DNA of 13,061 nt from the NCBI GenBank assembly GCA_025354075.1, contig JANXNO010000081.1:1-13061 (forward strand), written 5' to 3'. Positions 6,910 through 13,061 of this stretch are shown in pieces (within the stretch, counting starts at the first letter, position 1; the number at the start of each line of letters is the position of its first letter). The translations under genes and the position numbers were made by a program. A model generated the notes under the pieces. The model was not told the DNA's origin and ran no database searches. It saw only the letters and a list, made by a program, of their open reading frames with translations. The DNA comes from Burkholderiales bacterium. GTDB taxonomy: Bacteria; Pseudomonadota; Gammaproteobacteria; Burkholderiales; Casimicrobiaceae.

Positions 6910-7716
6910 GTGATAAACACTCTTGCGTTAACAGATGAATTGGCGGAACTTCAGGCCGCAGTAAGAAAGGACGCAAGTAACAGCAAACTCCGCGTTCATC
7001 TTTTCCAACTGCTCTGCGTCATGGGTAATTGGACGCGCGCGCTGGCGCAACTACAGGTTTGCGCGCAAATGGAGGCGAAAGCGTTGCCGATGGCGCAGAC
7101 CTATCGCGAAGCGATCAAATGCGAGCTGTTTCGCCGTGATGTTTTCGAAGGCAAACGTACGCCGCAGATTATGGGAACGCCACCGACTTGGGTGGGCGCC
7201 ATGATCGAGGCACTCAAGCTGGATGGACGTAAGGACTTCTCTGGAGCAGCTAAGCTCCGCGAATCTGCGATGGACGAGGCTGAGCCAGCACCTTGCATGG
7301 TCGACGGCACCAAGTGCGAGTGGCTCGCTGACGCCGATTCGCGTTTGGGGCCAGTGCTGGAAGTGATCGCGAACGGTCAGTACTATTGGTTGCCATTACA
7401 GTCGTGTACTGGACTCATTTTGGAGCCGCCTACGGATCTGCGAGATATGGTGTGGGCGCCAGGTGAAGTCATGCTTCCCAACGAGGGGCGAGTGGCCGTA
7501 CTGATTCCGACGCGGTATCCCGGGACCGAAGCCGTGACGTCCGCCGAAGCCGACGACCTGAAGCGATCCAAGCGTACCGAGTGGACAGAGCCAGCACCGG
7601 GAATGTGGTTCGGAATAGGTCAACGGTTGTGGGCGAGCGACGTCGCGGAGCACGCGATCCTTGATACGCGACTCATCTCGATGGATGTGGCAGCGGCCAC
7701 CGACACACCGGCTTAA
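6910..7716 (+). CDS. tagJ: TagJ, T6SS accessory protein (ImpE/HsiE family)
   Basis: A 268-residue cytoplasmic protein starting with GTG. The N-terminal ~75 residues are TPR-like helices (LADEL-type start, then SKLRVHLFQLLCVMGNWTRALAQL). The C-terminal part carries the conserved ImpE stretch: MVDGTKCEWLADADSRLGPVLEVI, YYWLPLQ, PPTDLRDMVWAPGEVML, then TEWTEPAPGMWFGIGQRLW. In P. aeruginosa HsiE1 binds the N-terminus of the sheath protein HsiB1 (TssB) and also ClpV1. It has been proposed to bring the ATPase to the contracted sheath (established knowledge). Its partners tssB and clpV are both in this cluster. It lies 141 nt after hcp, behind a terminator and a large hairpin, so its expression relative to hcp may be set there. 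No membrane segment is seen. Confidence 0.93.
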   Translation: MINTLALTDELAELQAAVRKDASNSKLRVHLFQLLCVMGNWTRALAQLQVCAQMEAKALPMAQTYREAIKCELFRRDVFEGKRTPQIMGTPPTWVGAMIEALKLDGRKDFSGAAKLRESAMDEAEPAPCMVDGTKCEWLADADSRLGPVLEVIANGQYYWLPLQSCTGLILEPPTDLRDMVWAPGEVMLPNEGRVAVLIPTRYPGTEAVTSAEADDLKRSKRTEWTEPAPGMWFGIGQRLWASDVAEHAILDTRLISMDVAAATDTPA

Positions 7717-7718
7717 TT

Positions 7719-7734
7719 GGGATGATTTCATCCC
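7719..7734 (+). other. Compact hairpin just after the tagJ stop codon
   Basis: GGGATGA (7719-7725) and TCATCCC (7728-7734) are 7-bp inverted arms, giving a 6-bp stem with a four-base loop in RNA. It starts two bases after the tagJ TAA and has no T-tract. It may stabilise or mark processing of the mRNA, or be chance. Confidence 0.45.
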
Positions 7735-7761
7735 GAGCGATGTAGCCAGGCAACGTTAGGC

Positions 7762-8289
7762 ATGGAAAATCGTACCGTCTTGCGTAATGAGGGTGATCGG
7801 CTCCAACCAGCGTTGCTGGATCGGCTCTGCGACGACGAGCCCGAAAAACGTCAGGAAACGCTAGAGCATTCAATCGTCTCCAAGGGCAAGTTGAAGCGCA
7901 CCGTGTTGCGTGACCTGGTTTGGTTGATGAACACCACCTGCCATGACACGGACGGCGAATTGACTAATTACCCGGAGGTTCGTCGCTCGGTTATTAACTT
8001 CGGTATTCCGGTGCTTTCTGGCAAGAATTTTTCCGGCGTCGACTGGCGGGAACTGGAACGATCTATTCACGAGGCCATTCTGATGTTCGAGCCACGTATC
8101 TTGCCGAACACTTTGAAGGTCACTGCCCTATTGCCTACTGACTCGATGGGCCATCACAACCTTCTCCAGTTCGAACTGCGTGGCGAGCTATGGTCGATGC
8201 CGTTTCCAATCGAACTTCTGATACGTTCTGAACTTGACCTTGAAACCGGACAAATGACATTGAGTGATCAACTGAGCACGGGGGGCTAA
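7762..8289 (+). CDS. tssE: TssE, T6SS baseplate wedge protein (gp25-like)
   Basis: A 175-residue protein of the phage gp25 lysozyme-like fold family. The N-terminal PALLDRLCDDEP (16-27) is the usual TssE opening. RDLVWLMNT (50-58) and YPEVRRSVINFGIP (70-83) are the two core signatures. WRELERSIHEAILMFEPRI and a beta-rich end (LLQFELRGELW) complete the domain. TssE is a wedge component of the baseplate, joining TssF, TssG and TssK and helping to start the sheath; family members in T6SS are not active lysozymes. There is no other in-frame start back to the stop at 7723-7725. The ribosome binding site is weak (TAGG at 7757-7760 is very close to the ATG). The stop is one base before the tssF start. 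Confidence 0.96.
   Translation: MENRTVLRNEGDRLQPALLDRLCDDEPEKRQETLEHSIVSKGKLKRTVLRDLVWLMNTTCHDTDGELTNYPEVRRSVINFGIPVLSGKNFSGVDWRELERSIHEAILMFEPRILPNTLKVTALLPTDSMGHHNLLQFELRGELWSMPFPIELLIRSELDLETGQMTLSDQLSTGG
8280..8285 (+). promoter_or_regulatory. Ribosome binding site for the TTG start of tssF
   Basis: GGGGGG, in the last codons of tssE, lies 5 nt before the TTG at 8291. The next candidate, ATG at 8303, would remove the conserved N-terminal MDPR residues. Confidence 0.55.
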
Positions 8290-8290
8290 T

Positions 8291-10165
8291 TTGGATCCCC
8301 GCATGCTCGATTACTACAACCGTGAGCTCGCGTATGTGCGCGAGCAGGGTGCAGAATTCGCGACTCAATTTCCAAAGGTTGCAGCGCGACTGGGTATGCG
8401 CGACTTCGAAGTTGCTGACCCTTATGTAGAACGCTTGCTGGAAGGCTTTGCCTTCATGTCGGCTCGTATACAACTCAAAATGGATGCCGAATTTCCGCGG
8501 TTCTCGCAACGGTTGCTTGAGGTTGTGTATCCGGGGTACATCGCACCCACACCCGCGATGGGTATCGCGAAGCTGGAGCCTTCGAAATCAGAGGGCGGAT
8601 CCCCGGACGGCTTCACGTTGCCGAGGCATTCGCGGATGCGGGCCAGGCTGCCCTCGCAGGAGCAGACTGCATGTGAATTCAGAACCGCGCACGAGGTTAC
8701 GCTCTGGCCACTGAAATTGTCCGAGGCCCGCCTTACTGCCGCGCCGCCCGATTTGCCCGTCTCCGGTTATCGTTGGGGCGCACCCGTGCGCGGAGCGCTC
8801 CGTCTCACGTTCGAAACCACCGCACAAACAGAAGTGTCGGCGCTGAAGCTCGATTCGCTGCCGCTGTTTATCAATGGCAGCGCCGACATTGCTTCGAAGT
8901 TGCAGGAACTCATCCACACCCAGTGTCTGGGGCTGATGGTTCATCGCGGTGGTCTGCCAATTCGTGATCTGGTGCCTTACGAACCATCCGCTCTCATGCC
9001 GGAAGGTTTTGCTACCAATCAATCCCTTTTGCCGCTTGACTCCCGTGCCTTCGACGGGCATCGATTGTTGCATGAGTATTTTGCGTTTCCGGAGAGATAT
9101 CGCTTCTTCTCTGTGAACGGGCTGCAACGGGCGTTGCGTCGGATCGACGGTAATCGATTTGAGATAGTGATTCTCCTGAAAGCTGCCAATGCCGCGCTGG
9201 AAGCGGTGGTGGATGCGGCAAATTTTGCGCTTCACTGCACGCCTGTCGTGAATTTGTTTTCGAAGACATCTGACCGGATTCCTGTCACGTCAACGAGATT
9301 CGAATACCACGCAGTGATTGATAGGGGTCGCCCGCTGGACTTTGAAATTCACAGCGTTGATAAGGTTATTGGACATCAGAGCGATACTGATCGCGAGTTG
9401 CTGTTTCATCCCTTCTACGCTGCGGCGGACGTTGATCATCGCGGTGCCGGTGCCTACTATTCTGTCCGTCGCGAGCAGCGAGTGCTGTCCGAGCAGTCGC
9501 GTCGACATGGCCCACGTACCGGGTATATCGGTAGCGAATGCTTTCTTTCCCTGGTTGATGCCAAAGAGGCGCCTTTTCCAGCGGATCTCCGACAGATCAC
9601 TATTGAGGCGCTGTGTACGAATCGCGACTTGTCGCTACTTACGCCGGTCGGAAACACCGGCTCAGACCTCACGCTGATGTCGTCTGCGCCGATAGATCAC
9701 ATAACCTTTTTGGTGAGTCCCACACGTCCATCGCCTGCGTTAGCCGAACGGGAAATGACGTGGCGTCTGATTTCTCATTTGAGCCTGAATTATTTGACGT
9801 TGACGGATGCAGGAAGTGAGCAGGGCGCGAGCGCACTTCGAGAACTACTTGCGCTTTATGCACGCCTTGGCGCACCGGGCGCTGACGCACAGATTGATGC
9901 GGTGCAAAAACTTAAAGTTCGTGCCGTTGATCGGCGCGTACCCAGCCCAGGCCCCATCGTATTCGGCCGTGGCGTACAACTTGAACTCGAAGTTGACGAA
10001 GTGCCTTTCGCTGGTGTGAGTCCGTGGCTCCTCGGGGCGGTGCTTGATCAGTTTTTTGCACGGCATGTGGGTGTGAATTCGTTTACGGAAATGACGTTGC
10101 GCAGTGTGCAGCGTGGATTGATCGGTACGTGGAAACCGCGAATTGGTCGAAGGCCAAGCGTATGA
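8291..10165 (+). CDS. tssF: TssF, T6SS baseplate protein (VasA/ImpG family)
   Basis: A 624-residue protein starting with TTG. The N-terminus reads MDPRMLDYYNRELAYVREQGAEFA, the classic family opening, which supports TTG over the ATG four codons later. DPYVERLLEGFAFMSARIQLKMD and FPRFSQRLLEVVYPGYIAPTPAM follow (about 39-97). C-terminal signatures include the WRLISHLSLNYLTL block (about 489-502) and VQLELEVDEVPFAGVSPWLLGAVLDQFFA near the end. Two TssF with one TssG form the core wedge of the baseplate, which surrounds the VgrG hub and docks on the membrane complex (established knowledge). Length is normal. It follows tssE by one base and overlaps tssG by 4 nt, so translation of the three is likely coupled. 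Confidence 0.96.
   Translation: MDPRMLDYYNRELAYVREQGAEFATQFPKVAARLGMRDFEVADPYVERLLEGFAFMSARIQLKMDAEFPRFSQRLLEVVYPGYIAPTPAMGIAKLEPSKSEGGSPDGFTLPRHSRMRARLPSQEQTACEFRTAHEVTLWPLKLSEARLTAAPPDLPVSGYRWGAPVRGALRLTFETTAQTEVSALKLDSLPLFINGSADIASKLQELIHTQCLGLMVHRGGLPIRDLVPYEPSALMPEGFATNQSLLPLDSRAFDGHRLLHEYFAFPERYRFFSVNGLQRALRRIDGNRFEIVILLKAANAALEAVVDAANFALHCTPVVNLFSKTSDRIPVTSTRFEYHAVIDRGRPLDFEIHSVDKVIGHQSDTDRELLFHPFYAAADVDHRGAGAYYSVRREQRVLSEQSRRHGPRTGYIGSECFLSLVDAKEAPFPADLRQITIEALCTNRDLSLLTPVGNTGSDLTLMSSAPIDHITFLVSPTRPSPALAEREMTWRLISHLSLNYLTLTDAGSEQGASALRELLALYARLGAPGADAQIDAVQKLKVRAVDRRVPSPGPIVFGRGVQLELEVDEVPFAGVSPWLLGAVLDQFFARHVGVNSFTEMTLRSVQRGLIGTWKPRIGRRPSV
10149..10153 (+). promoter_or_regulatory. 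Ribosome binding site deciding the tssG start
   Basis: GAAGG lies 8 nt before the ATG at 10162. That ATG overlaps the tssF stop (10163-10165) as ATGA. This favours 10162 over the in-frame GTG at 10129. Confidence 0.65.
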
Positions 10166-11286
10166 CGACACAGTTGCCACAATCTGCCTCCGTGGTTGAA
10201 TTGGACACCAGCCGTAAGCGGCTGGATGCGCTGTTTTCAGATCTCGCGCAGGATGCCACGCAATTTGATTTTTATTACACGCTGCGTAGAGTCGACGCGT
10301 ACACCCCCGGGCCCATGCCGCTCGGACGGGCCGCACGACCGCGTGACGAACCACTGCGATTGACCCAGCAGGCGTCACTCGTCTTCGCGCCGTCAACCCT
10401 TTATCGCTACGTGCCCGGCGTCGCCACGCAAGGCATGGGTCGCCTTGCGGTACATCACTTTGGCTTGTTTGGCCCGAACGGACCATTACCGCACCATTTG
10501 ACCGAGTTCGTTCAAGAGCGAACGCTTCACTACAAAGATGAAACGATTGCGCGGTTCTGCGACATATTTCAGCACCGGATGATTTTGCTTTCGTATCGCG
10601 CTTGGGCAGATTGTCAGGCCGCCACCAGCCTCGACAACCCGGGGCGTGATCATTTTGGTCGCTACGCGGCAAGCTTGATCGGCATGGGGCAACCGTCGCT
10701 GAAATCGCGCGACTCCGTCCCCGACCACCTGAAGCTTCACCATGCCGGGCATCTCGCACGTCTTACTAGAAATTCTGAAGGGCTGGTTCGTGCGCTCTCC
10801 GCGCTGGTGCGCGTTCCCGTTCTGCTGCAGGAGTTCTGCCTGCAGTGGCTCAAGATGGCCGACGGCGACTTGACTCGCCTTTCGTCCGTGGCTTCTGCCG
10901 GGGATGGCGGGATGCATCGCATTGAACTTGGAGCGGCGTCGTCGCGACTGGGGCAAGGTGCAATTATTGGCTCGCTCGTTCCCGATGTTCAGCACAAATT
11001 TCGCTTGCGACTCGGCGCGATGTCGCTGTCAGAGTTCGAGCGCTATCTCCCGGGTGGCATTCGTTTTTTGCAGGTGCGCGACTGGGTGCGAAACTATTTG
11101 AGCGTTGAGCTCGCCTGGGACGCCCAGGTCGTGCTCAAACGGGATGAAGTGCCCGCCGTTCGCTTGGGCAGCTTTGGCCAACTCGGCTGGACAAGCTGGC
11201 TTGGCATGCCGCCTGGCAAACGAAAAAATGACGCTGATGATGTGTTGCTTGATATGGAACGTTTAACCAACGCTCGCCCGCTGTAG
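10162..11286 (+). CDS. tssG: TssG, T6SS baseplate protein (VasB/ImpH family)
   Basis: A 374-residue protein when started at ATG 10162. A longer frame opens at GTG 10129 (385 residues) but would overlap tssF by 37 nt and add eleven residues with no family support. Signatures in order are the FDFYYTLRRVD helix, GPMPLGRAARPRDEPLRLTQQASLVFAPSTL, the very conserved GLFGPNGPLPHHLTEFVQER (roughly residues 96-115), FCDIFQHRMILLSYRAW, and a C-terminal region with LGQGAIIGSLVPDVQHKFRLRLG. TssG binds two TssF copies and bridges to TssE and TssK in the baseplate wedge (established knowledge). The 4-nt ATGA overlap with tssF indicates coupled translation. clpV begins 32 nt downstream with its own strong ribosome binding site. 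Confidence 0.95.
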   Translation: MTTQLPQSASVVELDTSRKRLDALFSDLAQDATQFDFYYTLRRVDAYTPGPMPLGRAARPRDEPLRLTQQASLVFAPSTLYRYVPGVATQGMGRLAVHHFGLFGPNGPLPHHLTEFVQERTLHYKDETIARFCDIFQHRMILLSYRAWADCQAATSLDNPGRDHFGRYAASLIGMGQPSLKSRDSVPDHLKLHHAGHLARLTRNSEGLVRALSALVRVPVLLQEFCLQWLKMADGDLTRLSSVASAGDGGMHRIELGAASSRLGQGAIIGSLVPDVQHKFRLRLGAMSLSEFERYLPGGIRFLQVRDWVRNYLSVELAWDAQVVLKRDEVPAVRLGSFGQLGWTSWLGMPPGKRKNDADDVLLDMERLTNARPL

Positions 11287-11303
11287 GGCGAGTTCTGATT
11301 CTT

Positions 11304-11310
11304 GAGGGGA
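11304..11310 (+). promoter_or_regulatory. Ribosome binding site of clpV, with a nearby decoy ATG
   Basis: GAGGGGA is 8 nt before the clpV ATG at 11319. An out-of-frame ATG at 11312 lies only 1 nt after it and opens a four-codon frame (MNNV, stop 11324-11326) that overlaps the clpV start. Its spacing is too short for normal initiation. Confidence 0.6.
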
Positions 11311-11318
11311 GATGAATA

Positions 11319-13061
11319 ATGTCTGAGATTAGTCGTACCGCGCTGTTTGGAAAGCTCAATCCGCTACTTTACAAGGCTATTGAGGGCGCGACCGTATTTT
11401 GCAAACTACGAGGCAACCCGTATGTTGAGCTGGTGCATTGGCTGCATCAAATACTGAGCACCAATGACAGCGACGTGCATCGCATCGTCCGTCATTTTGA
11501 TGTTGATGCGTCCAAGCTCGCAGCCGATCTCACCAGAGCGCTCGACAAGCTGCCACGAGGTGCCACAGCCATTTCTGACCTGTCAGAGCACATTGAAAAT
11601 GCGGTCGAACGTGCCTGGGTTTACGGCACACTGAAATACAACGACTCGCAGGTGCGCAGTGCGTACATCATGGTTGGCCTCGTCAAGACGATGGGCCTGC
11701 GCAATATTTTGTACGGCATCTCGAAAGAGTTCGAAAAGCTCGGCATTGATGCGTTGTCAGAAAAACTACCTGACATCGTCAAAGGTTCGCCAGAAGAAAC
11801 GCTGGCAGCGAGCGATGGGTCGGGCATAGGCGGTGAGCCTGGCGAGGCGAGCGGGGCAATGGCGCCCGCGCAAATGGGCAAACAGGAAGCGCTCAAAAAA
11901 TACGCGGTTGACCTCACCGAAAAAGCGAGGAATGGTGAGCTCGATCCGGTGACCGGTCGCGATGAAGAGATTCGTCAGATCGTTGACATCCTGATGCGCC
12001 GTAGGCAAAACAATCCAATCCTCACGGGTGAAGCGGGCGTCGGTAAAACAGCTGTCGTTGAGGGGTTTGCGCTGCGTTTGGCCAAAGGCGACGTTCCGCC
12101 GCAACTCAAAGACGTGTCGCTGTTGACACTCGACATCGGCTTGTTACAAGCTGGCGCCAGCATGAAGGGCGAGTTCGAGCAGCGTCTGAGGCAGGTGATT
12201 GATGAGGTTCAGGCCAGCCCCAAACCAATCATTCTGTTCGTGGACGAAGTTCACACATTGGTGGGCGCCGGGGGCGCGGCGGGTACCGGCGATGCTGCTA
12301 ACCTGCTCAAACCCGCGCTGGCGCGCGGCACCCTGCGCACCATTGGCGCGACGACGTGGGCCGAGTACAAAAAATACATCGAAAAAGACCCTGCGTTGAC
12401 TCGACGATTTCAGGTCGTGCAAGTGCCCGAGCCTGATGAAGCGAAGGCCGTCGCCATGTTGCGTGGCGTCGCTACCGTTCTCGAAAAACATCACAAAGTG
12501 TTGCTGCTCGACGAGGCGATCACCGCTGCGGTGAACTTGTCGCACCGCTACATTCCCGCGCGTCAGTTACCGGATAAAGCGGTGAGCCTGCTCGACACCA
12601 GTTGTGCGCGTGTTGCTGTGAGCCAGCACGCGACGCCACCTGAAGTCGAAGACACGATGCGCAAGATCGAAATGCTCGATGTCGAAATCGGCATCATCGA
12701 GCGCGAAGCTGCTGTCGGTATCGTCATTGGTGATCGCCTGACTGAGGCGTCGGCAAAGCGCGCGGTGCATGCTGAGGTACTCGCCGGACTGGACGTTCGC
12801 TGGAAAGACGAAAAGCTGCTGGTCGAACAAATCCTCGACCTGCGCGGCAAGCTGCGCGGCAGTGGTGACGGCAAGGTCGATACCGCCGTACCGTTGGGCG
12901 ACGATGCACGCTCGGCGATGCTCGGCGACCTGCGCGAATTGCAAAGCAAACTCGCCACGATGCAGGGCGATACGCCGCTGATTTTGCCGGCGGTTGACGC
13001 ACAAGCTGTGGCGTCCGTCGTTGCTGATTGGACGGGCATTCCGGTCGGTCGCATGGTTAAG
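11319..13061 (+). CDS. clpV: ClpV (TssH), AAA+ ATPase that recycles the T6SS sheath (3' partial)
   Basis: The frame is open from ATG 11319 to the window end (581 codons), with no stop, so the gene continues beyond it. The N-domain (about 1-160, [22 protein letters not shown]...) is the ClpV type that contacts the sheath. The first AAA+ domain has Walker A GEAGVGKT (237-244), pore-loop region [10 protein letters not shown] (278-287), Walker B ILFVDE (305-310), an IGATTWAEY sensor stretch (342-350) and the arginine pair TRRF (361-364). A helical middle region follows. The last residues, [10 protein letters not shown], mark the start of the second AAA+ domain, which is outside the window. ClpV extracts sheath subunits from contracted tails so they can be reused. 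Full-length homologues are about 850-900 residues, so roughly a third is missing here. The N-domain and the adjacent tagJ point to the class in which TagJ helps ClpV reach the sheath. Confidence 0.96.
   Translation, partial: MSEISRTALFGKLNPLLYKAIEGATVFCKLRGNPYVELVHWLHQILSTNDSDVHRIVRHFDVDASKLAADLTRALDKLPRGATAISDLSEHIENAVERAWVYGTLKYNDSQVRSAYIMVGLVKTMGLRNILYGISKEFEKLGIDALSEKLPDIVKGSPEETLAASDGSGIGGEPGEASGAMAPAQMGKQEALKKYAVDLTEKARNGELDPVTGRDEEIRQIVDILMRRRQNNPILTGEAGVGKTAVVEGFALRLAKGDVPPQLKDVSLLTLDIGLLQAGASMKGEFEQRLRQVIDEVQASPKPIILFVDEVHTLVGAGGAAGTGDAANLLKPALARGTLRTIGATTWAEYKKYIEKDPALTRRFQVVQVPEPDEAKAVAMLRGVATVLEKHHKVLLLDEAITAAVNLSHRYIPARQLPDKAVSLLDTSCARVAVSQHATPPEVEDTMRKIEMLDVEIGIIEREAAVGIVIGDRLTEASAKRAVHAEVLAGLDVRWKDEKLLVEQILDLRGKLRGSGDGKVDTAVPLGDDARSAMLGDLRELQSKLATMQGDTPLILPAVDAQAVASVVADWTGIPVGRMVK

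Noticed and set aside
8588..9235. 215-codon open frame on the - strand within tssF
   Set aside because: Antisense to conserved tssF, with no domain, no credible family resemblance and no independent context.
9845..10759. 304-codon open frame on the - strand across the tssF-tssG junction
   Set aside because: It lies fully antisense to two strongly conserved genes, has an Arg/Cys-rich composition with no recognisable domain, and is explained as a codon-bias shadow in GC-rich DNA.
11312..11326. Four-codon leader frame (MNNV) overlapping the clpV start
   Set aside because: Its ATG is only 1 nt from the ribosome binding site, so it is probably a chance ATG rather than a leader peptide.

Overview
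The window is a continuous stretch of a type VI secretion system (T6SS) core cluster. All eleven genes are on the + strand and tightly packed, and both ends cut through a gene. It contains no tRNA, rRNA, CRISPR array, insertion sequence or integrase. Moderately high GC, frequent GTG/TTG starts and the sequence character suggest a beta- or gammaproteobacterium, with Burkholderiales a reasonable guess. The window holds no taxonomic marker, so this is inference.

Layout. (1) 1-2789 is the post-translational control module. It holds a 5'-truncated tagH (forkhead-associated scaffold whose phosphopeptide-binding SRxH motif lies upstream of the first ATG) and, overlapping it by 4 nt, pppA (PP2C phosphatase). 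(2) 2790-3011 is the largest gap (222 nt), with a gapped inverted repeat and possibly a promoter. (3) 3012-6768 holds tssA, tssB, tssC and hcp: the assembly/cap protein, the two sheath subunits and the inner-tube protein. (4) 6769-6909 has a strong intrinsic terminator directly followed by a 21-bp near-perfect inverted repeat that begins in the terminator T-tract. (5) 6910-13061 holds tagJ, tssE, tssF, tssG and clpV. These are the sheath/ClpV adaptor, three baseplate proteins and the sheath-recycling AAA+ ATPase, the last cut off at the window end before its second ATPase domain.

Together the genes encode the contractile tail. TssE/F/G form the baseplate, TssA primes and caps polymerisation, Hcp stacks into the tube, TssB/TssC form the sheath, and ClpV disassembles the contracted sheath with TagJ as likely adaptor. 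TagH and PppA belong to the threonine-phosphorylation switch known from the Pseudomonas aeruginosa H1-T6SS. The order tssA-tssB-tssC-hcp-tagJ-tssE-tssF-tssG-clpV matches that system. The partner kinase (PpkA) and the membrane complex (TssJ/L/M/K) are not in the window and would be expected upstream or elsewhere.

I see no new system here. The least ordinary signals are the double hairpin between hcp and tagJ, the repeated Asp-Pro-hydrophobic motifs and hexamer repeat in the TagH linker, and several non-ATG or ambiguous starts that an automatic annotation could misplace.
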